Of a stretch of DNA of 64,000 bases, positions 1 to 7,904 are shown piece by piece. The stretch is from Streptomyces sp. NBC_00569 (lineage in GTDB: Bacteria > Actinomycetota > Actinomycetes > Streptomycetales > Streptomycetaceae). The position numbers and the translations under genes are program-made. The DNA is taken from positions 6,928,001 to 6,992,000 of the forward strand of contig NZ_CP107783.1 of NCBI RefSeq assembly GCF_036345255.1, in the 5' to 3' direction. The stretch's first letter is position 1. The number at the start of each line of letters is the position of its first letter. The notes below the pieces were generated by a model. The model worked only from the letters and a program-made list of their open reading frames with translations. It was not told the DNA's origin and made no database searches.

Positions 1-1656
1 CTGGACACCCGCGATGACGGGCGCCGCCAGCGACGTGCCGCCGATGCGGTACTCGTCGTACTTGAGCGAGCCGTCGGGGAACGTCTGCGACTGGCCGACG
101 AGGAAGCCGGTGTTCGGGTCGGCCACCGCGGAGATGTCCGGCACCGTACGCATCTTCTGCGAGCCGCCGTTGGCGCGCGCCAGCGAGTTCGGGACGACAC
201 CGCTCTGGTAGAACGGCTGCTTCACCGTCTTGCTGGTGCCGCCGCCCGCACCCGAGGTGTACGCCCCGGGGAAGGCGTCCCAGCTCTTGCCGTTGGCCGA
301 CAGGTTGGCCTTGAGCGTGCCCCAGCCGGTCTCGAACTGGTACTTGTCGCCCTTGCCGACGGCCAGCGACGTACCGCCGACCGACGTCACCCACGCCGAG
401 TTGGCGGGCACGTCGACCTGCTTCGTGCCGGTGTGCGCCACCTCGTCGCCGTTGTCGCCGGACGAGAAGTAGAAGCCGATGCCCTCGATCGCGCCGTACT
501 GGAAGATCTGGTCGTACGCGGCGGCGAGGTCGGGGGTCTGGTTGGCCTCGATGTCGCCCCACGAGTTCGACACGATGTCGGCGAGGTGGCCGTCGACGAT
601 CTTGCCGAGCGAGTCGAGCAGCGCGTCGTCGTAGCAGGACGCGGCGCCGACGTAGGTGATGTCGGCCGCGGGCGCCACGGCGTGCACGGCCTCGACGTCG
701 AGGGTCTCCTCGCCGTACCAGCCGGACGCCCCGCACTCCTCGGTCTTGGTGTAGTCCGCGGGCAGGACCTGCTTCAACTGGCCGCTGCGGTAGGCCGCGT
801 CACCGTTGCGCTTGGCGTAGGTGGCCGCGTCCTTCGCGATGGTCGGCGAGGCGTACGCGTCGGTGATGGCGACGCGGACCCCCTTGCCGGTCTTCTTGCC
901 GGCGCCGTAGGCGGCCCGCAGCTGCTTGCCGGTGTAACCCTTCACCGCGTACGGGGCCTTCTGGCCGTACGCGGACGGCAGGGTGCTCGCCGTCTTCGAG
1001 CCGTAGTACGACGAGAAGGGGCCGGCGTTGTGGAACACGGCGTCCGGCGGCGGCAGCGTCTCGTCGTGGTCCGCCTTGTGCGGCGCGCTGTCCAGGCCGG
1101 TCACGGTGAGGACCGCGCCGTTCAGGGACGCGGGCACCGTCGCGGCGGCCGTGGGCGCGCGGTAGGTGTGCTTGCCCTTGGCGTAGTTGTGCAGCTGGGC
1201 GCCGAACGCCTTCTCGGCGGCGGCGACTTCGCCCGAGACGGAGATGTAGTGCTTGCTGACGTCGGTCACGGTGAGGCCCGAGGATTCGAGCCACTTCGTG
1301 ACCTCGGCTATCTGGGCCTTGGTCGCGCCGAAGCGGGCCTGGGCCTGCTTGGCGCTGAGGTACTTGCCGTACGACGCCGACTGCGGGTCGGACACGGCCT
1401 TCGCGTACGCCGCGAGCCCCGCCGCGTCACGCCCCGCGAGGTAGACGCGGGCGTGCACGGTGGAGCTGTTCGACGTGGCGCCCTGGTCGGCCTTGGCCGT
1501 TGCCCACAGCGGCTTGGTGCCGGTCAGTGCGTCGCGGGCGCCCGGGTTCGGGTCGGCCTGGGCGACGGGTGCTGCGATGGCGAGCGCGCCGGCGAGCAAT
1601 GGCAGTGTCGCTGCCAGGCTGAGCCCGGCGCGGGCCGCGGCACGGGTGGATCTCAT
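1..1656 (-). CDS. Secreted S53 (sedolisin/kumamolisin-like) serine-carboxyl peptidase, 3' end outside window
   Basis: About 552 residues are visible from the ATG; the C-terminus runs off the left edge. An Ala-rich signal peptide occupies residues 1-35. A pro-kumamolisin domain follows (roughly 40-200, including YGKYLSAKQAQARFG), then the catalytic domain. The sedolisin Glu/Asp pair is in EETLDVEAVHAVAP, the oxyanion Asp region in YFSSGDNGDE, and the nucleophile serine in GGTSLAAP. The family is made as a proenzyme, exported, and self-activates at acidic pH. The usual C-terminal calcium site after GTSxxxP would lie beyond the window, so its presence cannot be checked. It is transcribed leftward as a single gene, with about 200 bases of probable promoter region before the next gene. 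The family call is secure; the substrate is unknown. Confidence 0.93.
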   Translation of the reverse strand, partial: MRSTRAAARAGLSLAATLPLLAGALAIAAPVAQADPNPGARDALTGTKPLWATAKADQGATSNSSTVHARVYLAGRDAAGLAAYAKAVSDPQSASYGKYLSAKQAQARFGATKAQIAEVTKWLESSGLTVTDVSKHYISVSGEVAAAEKAFGAQLHNYAKGKHTYRAPTAAATVPASLNGAVLTVTGLDSAPHKADHDETLPPPDAVFHNAGPFSSYYGSKTASTLPSAYGQKAPYAVKGYTGKQLRAAYGAGKKTGKGVRVAITDAYASPTIAKDAATYAKRNGDAAYRSGQLKQVLPADYTKTEECGASGWYGEETLDVEAVHAVAPAADITYVGAASCYDDALLDSLGKIVDGHLADIVSNSWGDIEANQTPDLAAAYDQIFQYGAIEGIGFYFSSGDNGDEVAHTGTKQVDVPANSAWVTSVGGTSLAVGKGDKYQFETGWGTLKANLSANGKSWDAFPGAYTSGAGGGTSKTVKQPFYQSGVVPNSLARANGGSQKMRTVPDISAVADPNTGFLVGQSQTFPDGSLKYDEYRIGGTSLAAPVIAGVQ

Positions 1657-1860
1657 ACAACCCCCTGCGATGTGGTTCGTCGCGTGTGGCGACTGTGATG
1701 CGCGTGCGCCGATCGAGCTGCGCACGCAACTGATCACTGTTGCGCCGAACCGTTCATGCAAGGGGAATGGAAGCGCCAAGAAGAGCCCAAGGAACGCCAT
1801 TCGAGGGCGATTTGGGGCGGTACGTAATCGGGGTGGGGGTTCCCTCGGGGTCCCCCCTGC
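1657..1860. other. Intergenic: upstream region of the S53 peptidase
   Basis: No gene seen. It lies between the peptidase start and the 3' end of the DUF305 gene, both leftward, so it should hold the peptidase promoter and the DUF305 terminator. No clear hairpin with long arms or consensus promoter was picked out by eye. Confidence 0.4.
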
Positions 1861-2478
1861 CTACGACCGGTCCTTCAACATCCCCGCCATCAGGTCGATT
1901 TCCGACTTCTGCGAGGCGACCATGCCCGCCGCGAGCCGTTTCTCCACCCCGACCTTGCAGCGCTCGACGCACCCCTCGGCCATATGGACGCCGCCCTTGT
2001 GGTGCGCGGTCATCAGCTGGAGGTACAGCACCTCGGCCCGCTCACCGTTCGCCTTGCGGAGCTCGTCGAGCTGTGTGTTCGTGGCCATGCCCGGCATCAG
2101 CGCGCCGTCCTGTCCCGGCGGCATGTCACCCATGCCCATCCAGGACATCGGCGGCTTCGCCGACACCTTCGGCAGCCCCCACAGGTCGAGCCAGCCGAGC
2201 AGCATGCCCCGCTGGTTGGCCTGCGTCTGCGCGATGTCGTAGGCGAGGCGGCGCACCTCCTCGTCGTCGGTGCGGTCGCGCACGATGTACGACATCTCGA
2301 CGGCCTGCTGGTGGTGGACCGCCATGTCCCGCGCGAACCCGGCGTCGGCGGACTCGGCGCCCGGCACCCGAACGGCCGACGAACCGCCGCCGTCCCCGTC
2401 GGCGACCGCGTACGTGACCGCGCCGGCCGCGACGAGCACCGCCGCCACGGCCGGCGCGATCCAGGCCGCGCGCCTCAC
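1861..2478 (-). CDS. DUF305 family protein, membrane-anchored
   Basis: A protein of 205 residues with an N-terminal signal/anchor (residues 4-26) and a DUF305 domain, recognised from AVHHQQAVEMS near residue 54 and TAHHKGGVHMAE near residue 160. These His/Met-rich helices are characteristic of the family, a four-helix ferritin-like bundle often found next to copper genes. Extracytoplasmic location is inferred. The start is a GTG whose bases overlap the stop of the upstream DUF3105 gene (GTGA), which implies translational coupling. No metal-transport gene is adjacent, so a copper role is only a suggestion from the family. Confidence 0.88.
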   Translation of the reverse strand: MRRAAWIAPAVAAVLVAAGAVTYAVADGDGGGSSAVRVPGAESADAGFARDMAVHHQQAVEMSYIVRDRTDDEEVRRLAYDIAQTQANQRGMLLGWLDLWGLPKVSAKPPMSWMGMGDMPPGQDGALMPGMATNTQLDELRKANGERAEVLYLQLMTAHHKGGVHMAEGCVERCKVGVEKRLAAGMVASQKSEIDLMAGMLKDRS

Positions 2479-3137
2479 TGGGACAGGCCGTTGGTGCAGG
2501 CGGCACCCGGCTCAGGGGTCTGCTTGCCCTGGACGAACGTCGAGAAGAACGAGGCCACGTCCGGGTCGGTGGCGCTCTTCACGGTCCGCTGGTGGCCCCA
2601 CGCGCTCAGCATGATCGGGTCCTTCTGGTCCTGGTCCGGGCTCATCAGCGAGTACGGCGTCTGGCGGACCTTCGCCGCGAGCTTCTGCACGTCGCCCGGG
2701 TCGGCCTTGTCCGTGTACGTCACCCAGACCGCGCCGTGCTCCAGGGCGTGCACCGCGTTCTCGTTCGGGATCGGCTTCTTGTAGACGTCGCCGTTGCAGT
2801 TCATCCAGACCTGGTTGTGGTCCCCGCCCACCGGCGGCGTCATCGGGTACGTCACCTTCTTCGCCACGTGGTTGCGGGTCAGCTTCCCCGACCAGGTCTT
2901 CACACCGTCCGAGCCGGTCTTGAACGACCCGGCCGCCGACTTCGCGTCCGTCCCGCCCTTCGAGTCGTCACCCTTCATGAGGGCCCACGCCCCGAATCCG
3001 GCGAGGCACACGACGACGACGGCGCTCACCACGATCACGAGGACACGGCGCAGACGCTCGCGGGAGCGTTCGGCGCGGCGCATCTCTTCTATCCGGGCCT
3101 TGCGCGTCGCGGAGCCGGTGTTCTTGGCGGAACCCAT
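2475..3137 (-). CDS. DUF3105 family membrane-anchored protein
   Basis: A protein of 220 residues starting MGSAKNTGSATRK. The ATG at 3137 is preceded by AAGGA at good spacing; an upstream in-frame start would add 26 residues with poor support. There is a charged N-terminus, one transmembrane helix (about residues 34-53), then an extracytoplasmic domain. DUF3105 features include PPVGGDHNQVWMNCNGDVY and ALEHGAVWVTY. DUF3105 often pairs with DUF305 in actinobacteria, and the two overlap by 4 bases here, forming one operon. The biochemical role is unknown. Confidence 0.9.
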   Translation of the reverse strand: MGSAKNTGSATRKARIEEMRRAERSRERLRRVLVIVVSAVVVVCLAGFGAWALMKGDDSKGGTDAKSAAGSFKTGSDGVKTWSGKLTRNHVAKKVTYPMTPPVGGDHNQVWMNCNGDVYKKPIPNENAVHALEHGAVWVTYTDKADPGDVQKLAAKVRQTPYSLMSPDQDQKDPIMLSAWGHQRTVKSATDPDVASFFSTFVQGKQTPEPGAACTNGLSQ

Positions 3138-3239
3138 GGTGAGTCCTTCTGGGAAAGGGACGGGACGGCTGAACGGGTCCGCTGATCGTAGTGGGGAGCG
3201 GGGGGCCGTTGCCATGCCGTGTAGCCGGTGCTCCGGACG

Positions 3240-3280
3240 GCAGGGACTATGGGACGAGGGCCCCAGCAGGCACTATGGGC
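3240..3280. promoter_or_regulatory. Direct repeat upstream of glnA2 (candidate operator)
   Basis: Two 15-base elements that differ at two positions (GCAGGGACTATGGGA at 3240 and GCAGGCACTATGGGC at 3266) lie 26 bases apart in the 319-base divergent gap between DUF3105 and glnA2. The repeat is seen in the sequence; an operator role is inferred from its position. It is not a GlnR box (no GTNAC/GAAAC periodicity). Confidence 0.35.
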
Positions 3281-3456
3281 ACGGAGTCGTATACATCTGC
3301 CGTTCGCACGATGTTCGGGCCCGGGTCGGCCAGTCGATCAAGGTCGGCAACGCGCATGAAACGGTGATGTGGTGGGATGCTCAGGAGCCTGCCGACGGTG
3401 TCCCGCAGGGCGCGGACGCAGGCGGCCTGACCAGCAAGGATGGGTGGAAGCGGAAG

Positions 3457-4818
3457 ATGGACAAGCAGCAGGAATTCGTGCTCCGGACGCTCGAGGAGCG
3501 GGATATCCGGTTCGTCCGCCTGTGGTTCACGGATGTCCTCGGCTTCCTGAAGTCGGTGGCCGTGGCCCCGGCGGAGCTGGAGCAGGCCTTCGACGAGGGC
3601 ATCGGCTTCGACGGCTCCGCGATCGAGGGCTTCGCCCGTGTGTACGAGTCCGACATGATCGCCAAGCCTGATCCGTCGACCTTCCAGGTGCTGCCCTGGC
3701 GCGCCGAGGCACCCGGCACCGCGCGGATGTTCTGCGACATCCTGATGCCCGACGGCTCCCCGTCGTTCGCGGACCCGCGCTACGTGCTGAAGCGGGCCCT
3801 GGCCAAGACCTCGGACCTGGGCTTCACCTTCTACACGCACCCCGAGATCGAGTTCTTCCTCCTCAAGGACAAGCCGCTCGACGGGTCCCGCCCCACCCCG
3901 GCCGACAACTCCGGCTACTTCGACCACACCCCGCAGAACGTCGGCATGGACTTCCGCCGCCAGGCGATCACCATGCTCGAATCCATGGGCATCTCGGTCG
4001 AGTTCAGCCACCACGAGGGCGCCCCCGGCCAGCAGGAGATCGACCTGCGGTACGCCGACGCGCTCTCCACGGCCGACAACATCATGACGTTCCGGCTCGT
4101 CATGAAGCAGGTGGCGCTGGAGCAGGGCGTGCAGGCGACCTTCATGCCGAAGCCGTTCTCCGACCACCCCGGCTCCGGCATGCACACGCACCTCTCCCTC
4201 TTCGAGGGCGACCGCAACGCGTTCTACGAGTCCGGCTCCGAGTACCAGCTGTCCAAGGTCGGCCGCTCCTTCATCGCCGGCCTGCTCAAGCACGCCGCCG
4301 AGATCTCCGCCGTCACCAATCAGTGGGTCAACTCCTACAAGCGCATCTGGGGCGGAGGCGGCCGCACCGCCGGCGCCGGCGGCGAGGCCCCCTCGTACAT
4401 CTGCTGGGGCCACAACAACCGCTCGGCCCTGATCCGCGTCCCGATGTACAAGCCCGGCAAGACCGGCTCCGCCCGCGTCGAGGTCCGCTCGATCGACTCG
4501 GGCGCGAACCCGTACCTGACGTACGCCGTGCTGCTCGCCGCCGGCCTCAAGGGCATCGAGGAGGGTTACGAGCTCCCGCCGGGTGCCGACGACGACGTGT
4601 GGGCCCTGTCCGACGCCGAGCGCCGCGCCATGGGCATCGAGCCGCTGCCGCAGAACCTCGGCGAGGCCATCGCCCTCATGGAGCGCAGCGAACTCGTCGC
4701 CGAGACCCTGGGCGAGCACGTGTACGACTTCTTCCTGCGCAACAAGAAGCAGGAGTGGGAGGAGTACCGCTCCGAGGTCACCGCGTTCGAACTGCGGAAG
4801 AACCTGCCGGTGCTGTAG
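3457..4818 (+). CDS. glnA2: Glutamine synthetase-like enzyme GlnA2 (probable gamma-glutamylpolyamine synthetase)
   Basis: A class I GS fold of 453 residues. The start MDKQQEFVLRTLEER follows GGAAG. Visible GS signatures are FDGSAIEG (the N-terminal Asp loop), EIEFFL and HHEGAPGQQEID (metal/glutamate ligands), KPFSDHPGSGMHTHLSL, and NRSALIRVP with RVEVRSIDSGANPYL. At the adenylylation loop, where the main GSI has a tyrosine (DLYELAPEE), this protein has DDDVWALSDAE, so GlnE cannot modify it at that site. Gene order near glnE matches S. coelicolor glnA2, whose product has been reported to glutamylate polyamines rather than make glutamine. Substrate here is inferred from that. Its 3' end is duplicated at 9261-9328. 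Confidence 0.93.
   Translation: MDKQQEFVLRTLEERDIRFVRLWFTDVLGFLKSVAVAPAELEQAFDEGIGFDGSAIEGFARVYESDMIAKPDPSTFQVLPWRAEAPGTARMFCDILMPDGSPSFADPRYVLKRALAKTSDLGFTFYTHPEIEFFLLKDKPLDGSRPTPADNSGYFDHTPQNVGMDFRRQAITMLESMGISVEFSHHEGAPGQQEIDLRYADALSTADNIMTFRLVMKQVALEQGVQATFMPKPFSDHPGSGMHTHLSLFEGDRNAFYESGSEYQLSKVGRSFIAGLLKHAAEISAVTNQWVNSYKRIWGGGGRTAGAGGEAPSYICWGHNNRSALIRVPMYKPGKTGSARVEVRSIDSGANPYLTYAVLLAAGLKGIEEGYELPPGADDDVWALSDAERRAMGIEPLPQNLGEAIALMERSELVAETLGEHVYDFFLRNKKQEWEEYRSEVTAFELRKNLPVL
4756..4818 (+). repeat. glnA2 3'-end direct repeat, left copy (attL-like)
   Basis: The last 63 bases of glnA2, encoding WEEYRSEVTAFELRKNLPVL and the stop, recur at 9261-9328 with about four substitutions and a 5-base insertion. 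Sequence beyond the stop codons diverges at once. This is the arrangement left when an element integrates at the 3' end of a gene and rebuilds it. Confidence 0.75.
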
Positions 4819-4856
4819 GGGCAGGTCAGAGCGGCTTCGCGCCGCGTCGTGCCTCC

Positions 4857-4885
4857 GGGGCCGTCGGTCTACGACCGGCGGCCCC
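4857..4885 (+). terminator. Hairpin terminator after glnA2
   Basis: A 13-base stem (one G-T pair) with a TAC loop begins 38 bases after the glnA2 stop: GGGGCCGTCGGTC pairs with GACCGGCGGCCCC. No T run follows, as is common in Streptomyces. Confidence 0.8.
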
Positions 4886-5368
4886 GTCGCGTGCGTCGGG
4901 GACCGGGCCGTCTGTGGGCCGTGGGCCGTCGGATCGGCTCACCGGACAGGCCTCCTGGATCACTCAAGCGGCACAGGGGTAACCGGACCAGGGCCTCAGC
5001 CGCGTGCTCAGAGGCTTGGCCAGGGAAGCCCGTCGGGAGGTGTCGGAGTGGCTGAGGCCGCACGACTCCTGCTCGTACCGCGTGACGTCCACATCGCCAG
5101 CAGCGCGGGCGGTCCCCACGGCCCTGTAGCACTGTTCGCTGCCACGCTTCGAGGGGCTCGGCCGGGATCGGCCCGCTGCCCTCGGCCGCGGCCTCGGTTA
5201 CTGAGCCCGTGGGAGAAGTCGCGGCAAGCGGTCACGTTCAGCGCAGTCCGGCTGGCAGAGCACCGTGGCGGGCCAAAGGATGTGCTGTGACGGTCGTGGA
5301 CACTCTTTGCTGCTCAGCCGTCGCACTCATCATGACGGCTCCCAGGAGCCGACCGGCCTGGAGGAAGA
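4886..5368. other. Gene-free stretch inside the island
   Basis: Nothing with convincing coding bias was found. The segment near 5030-5090 (GTGTCGGAGTGGCTGAGG) resembles the 5' half of a Ser/Leu tRNA but has no matching acceptor or T-arm. The promoter of the propeller gene probably lies in the last 100 bases. Confidence 0.4.
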
Positions 5369-6463
5369 ATGTCCCGAACTCTCCCTGAGCTTCTGCCAGG
5401 CGACGTCCCCGCATCCCCACGCCGTGGCGCACGGCGCCCGTGGCTCGGCCGGTTGAGCGTCATCCTGGCGGCATTCTCCGTCCCCCTCCTGTCCGCCACG
5501 GCTCCTCACGCCTTTGCAGCGCCGCACAAAGACCTGCGCAGTGATCGACTTTATGTCGTCAACGGCGGCTCGGGCACCGTGTCGGTGATCGACACCAGGA
5601 CCAACGCGTTCGTGGGCTCTCCGATCCATGTCGGTAAAGGTCCCGTCGGGGTGGCCGTCGACAGTGTCCGCGGTCGTGCTTACGTGGCCAATTCCGGCTC
5701 GGGCACGGTGTCGGTGATCAACACCAGGACCAAATCGGTCGTGGGCTCTCCGATCCGCGTCGGTAAAGGTCCCGTCGGGGTGGCCGTCGACAGTGTCCGC
5801 GGTCGTGCCTACGTGGCCAATTCCGGCTCGGGCACGGTGTCGGTGATCAACACCAGGACCAAATCGGTCGTGGGCTCTCCGATCCGCGTCGGCAAAGGTC
5901 CCGTCGGGGTGGCCGTCGACAGTGTCCGCGGTCGTGCCTACGTGGCCAATTCCGGCTCGGGCACGGTGTCGGTGATCAACACCAGGACCAAATCGGTCGT
6001 GGGCTCCCCGATCCGCGTCGGCAAAGGCCTCGCCGGGGTGGCCGTCGACAGTGTCCGCGGTCGTGCCTACGTGGCCAATTCCGGCTCGGGCACGGTGTCG
6101 GTGATCAACACCAAGACCAAATCCGTCGTGGGCTCCCCGATCCACGTCGGCAAAGGCCCCGCCGGGGTGGCCGTCGACGGCGTCCGCGGTCGCGCCTATG
6201 TGACCAACTCCGACTCGAACACCGTGTCGCTGATCAAGGCCAGAACCCACGCGGTCGTCGGCTCCCCGATCCTCGTCCGCTACGGTCCCGCCTGGGTGGC
6301 CACCGACGCCCTCCGCGGTCGCGCCTACGTGACCAACTCCGGCTCGGACAGCGTGTCGGTGATCGACACCAGGACCAACGCGGTCGTCGGCTCCCCGATC
6401 CCCGTTGGCAACGCCCCTGCCGGGGTGGCATTGGGGAAGTCGCGCCGGCCCGCGCATCACTGA
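5369..6463 (+). CDS. Secreted YVTN-type beta-propeller protein (seven 43-residue repeats)
   Basis: A protein of 364 residues. An N-terminal signal segment (basic RRGARRPWLGR, then a hydrophobic stretch ending in AHAFAA near residue 51) is followed by seven repeats of 43 residues with the pattern VSVI-TRT-VVGSPI-VGKGP-GVAVDSVRGRAYV-NSGSGT. Each repeat matches a YVTN/lactonase-like propeller blade, and seven repeats would close a seven-bladed ring, with a DRLYVVNGGSGT strand at the front supplying the closing segment. No sortase motif, membrane anchor or catalytic residue is apparent, so it may be a secreted binding or scaffold protein. It stands alone in the island; GAGGAAGA lies just before the ATG. 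Function unknown. Confidence 0.85.
   Translation: MSRTLPELLPGDVPASPRRGARRPWLGRLSVILAAFSVPLLSATAPHAFAAPHKDLRSDRLYVVNGGSGTVSVIDTRTNAFVGSPIHVGKGPVGVAVDSVRGRAYVANSGSGTVSVINTRTKSVVGSPIRVGKGPVGVAVDSVRGRAYVANSGSGTVSVINTRTKSVVGSPIRVGKGPVGVAVDSVRGRAYVANSGSGTVSVINTRTKSVVGSPIRVGKGLAGVAVDSVRGRAYVANSGSGTVSVINTKTKSVVGSPIHVGKGPAGVAVDGVRGRAYVTNSDSNTVSLIKARTHAVVGSPILVRYGPAWVATDALRGRAYVTNSGSDSVSVIDTRTNAVVGSPIPVGNAPAGVALGKSRRPAHH
5579..6463 (+). repeat. 129-base tandem repeats coding propeller blades
   Basis: Repeat units begin at 5579, 5708, 5837, 5966, 6095, 6224 and 6353, exactly 129 bases apart. Units two to five are almost identical at the DNA level, including synonymous sites; the last two are more diverged. 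This indicates recent unit amplification or homogenisation. Confidence 0.93.
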
Positions 6464-6939
6464 CCCTTCGAGATCGCAGTCGGGCGCCGAAGGGCACCTA
6501 CGCAGCGAACCTTGATGATCAGGGACAGCTCTGCTGCGGCAGGCGCTCACCTACCCCGACCGATTGCCGTCAGTGCAACGGGAGGTCGCCGTGGCGGGCC
6601 GGCTCCGACCGACGCGGGCGACGATCCGACCTTCGTCGATGCGGAACAGCCGGGCACTCGTATCCGCGTACGTCACGGACGGACTCGCCCAACTCCCGTG
6701 CCATGTCCGCGAGGTACTCACGCACAGCCTGCGCGAGCGTGGCGCCATAAGGGCTTCGCTTCTTCAGTCCAGCCGCGAGGTGCGTGGTGTGGGCCTTCGC
6801 ATGCGCCGCGGCAAGTTGCAGTGGACGGCGGAAGCGGGGGTGCCGGCTCGTTGCCCGAACCGTTCAACTGCCCAAACCGACGGTTTGGCTGGGCCCCCAC
6901 CTGAACGCTGGATCCTGAGCCCATGCTCCACGGAAGCGT
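6464..6939. other. Gene-free stretch inside the island
   Basis: No ORF here has a convincing start, ribosome site and codon bias. On the minus strand around 6600-6745, pieces such as AVREYLADMARELGES and ARLFRIDEGRIVARV appear in different frames and could be eroded coding sequence. Confidence 0.35.
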
Positions 6940-7527
6940 TCAGCGCAGGTGGAAAGGCGGCCCTTGGGCGCAGCCGGGGGGTGTGTTGTTGCCGCTCACG
7001 TCGAAGTCTGCACACGTAAGGAAAAGATCGTTGAACTTACCGAGAAGGAAAGCGATGATCCCGATGGCCACCGTGATGCCGACAGCTCCGAAACGCTCCA
7101 TCGTGGGAAGTTCGTCGTAGTCGGACATCAGGATTTTCGACGGCAGCCAGGTCAGATACGGGGCGCTGAACATGGTGATCGCGACCTCGAAGTAATGGAG
7201 ATAGTGAAAACCCCCGCCGCCTCGTGGTGCGGTCATACCCAGAACGATCCACAGGGACGGCAGTAGCAGTGCGATCCATTTGCGCCACGGTACGGTAACT
7301 CGCCTGCGCAGTACCAGGCCTGTGAGAAGGACGGATGTGGCCACCGCCCACAGGGCCAGCACATCGTCGAAGAAGATGGCGTTGTACGCACCGAACGTGA
7401 AAGCGGGCCACCAGATGACCAGAGTTCCACCCGCTGCCGCGGTGGCGGTGGCACGAAGAACCGAGTGGATTTCGGGTAGATGGCGCTTTCTGTTTCGGCT
7501 CGGGTCGCGGGGCTCTTTGTCTGTCAT
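6940..7527 (-). CDS. Orphan multi-pass membrane protein
   Basis: A protein of 195 residues starting MTDKEPRDPSRNRKRH. GGAG sits well placed before this ATG; an in-frame ATG 7 codons upstream is possible. After a basic cytoplasmic head there are about four or five hydrophobic helices: around ATATAAAGGTLVIWWPAF, FDDVLALWAVATSVLLTGLVL, WIALLLPSLWIVLGMT, a re-entrant YEVAITMFSAPYLTWLP-like segment, and FGAVGITVAIGIIAFLLG. The tail has two cysteines (LTCADFDVSGNNTPPGC). I do not recognise the family. It is isolated, of lower GC than its surroundings, and lies within the island; both suggest acquisition. Function unknown. Confidence 0.65.
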   Translation of the reverse strand: MTDKEPRDPSRNRKRHLPEIHSVLRATATAAAGGTLVIWWPAFTFGAYNAIFFDDVLALWAVATSVLLTGLVLRRRVTVPWRKWIALLLPSLWIVLGMTAPRGGGGFHYLHYFEVAITMFSAPYLTWLPSKILMSDYDELPTMERFGAVGITVAIGIIAFLLGKFNDLFLTCADFDVSGNNTPPGCAQGPPFHLR

Positions 7528-7904
7528 TACGCTCCGCCAATTGACCATGAACTTCTCAGTGGGGCGACGCCTTCTATTCGCCTTATTTGAGAGATGTGTG
7601 CAGCTCGGGTGACTCTGTATGGTCGCGACTCTCCGCGTTCCGGCAAACACGCCGTTGTGATAGTGGCACGGTGCTGCCGGCTGCTGCCCGTACAGTGCGC
7701 CGGCAGCTGACGCGAGATCCGCCAACCCGTCGGTGCAGTAGCTGACTAAAAGCAACGCCTGATGCGAGCCGTCGGCTGAGCGACACCTGGCCCAACCATG
7801 GAGAAGGAGCGCAGCCCAGAGCCGGGGCCATCCGTCGGACAGAGAGGTCTACGATCCTCGCGCGCCACGCCCTTCACCGGCCTGGCCGAGCTGGTGCACC
7901 GGCA
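7528..7904. other. Gene-free stretch inside the island
   Basis: It probably holds the promoter for the membrane protein on the left and the 3' region of the DPDG-repeat gene on the right. GC content falls here. No gene or clear hairpin found. Confidence 0.35.

Noticed and set aside
433..1698. A 421-codon plus-strand frame
   Set aside because: Antisense of the sedolisin gene; Val/Arg/Gly-rich shadow.
5030..5095. tRNA-Ser/Leu-like 5' half (GTGTCGGAGTGGCTGAGG)
   Set aside because: No matching acceptor stem, T-arm (GGTTCAAATCC type) or CCA-side pairing within 100 bases.
5579..6463. CRISPR-like repeat array
   Set aside because: 129-base units are contiguous without spacers and code for propeller blades.
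6551..6748. Minus-strand pieces resembling an NTF2/SnoaL-like protein (ARLFRIDEGRIVARV)
   Set aside because: Too short and split among frames; may be eroded but cannot be supported as a gene.
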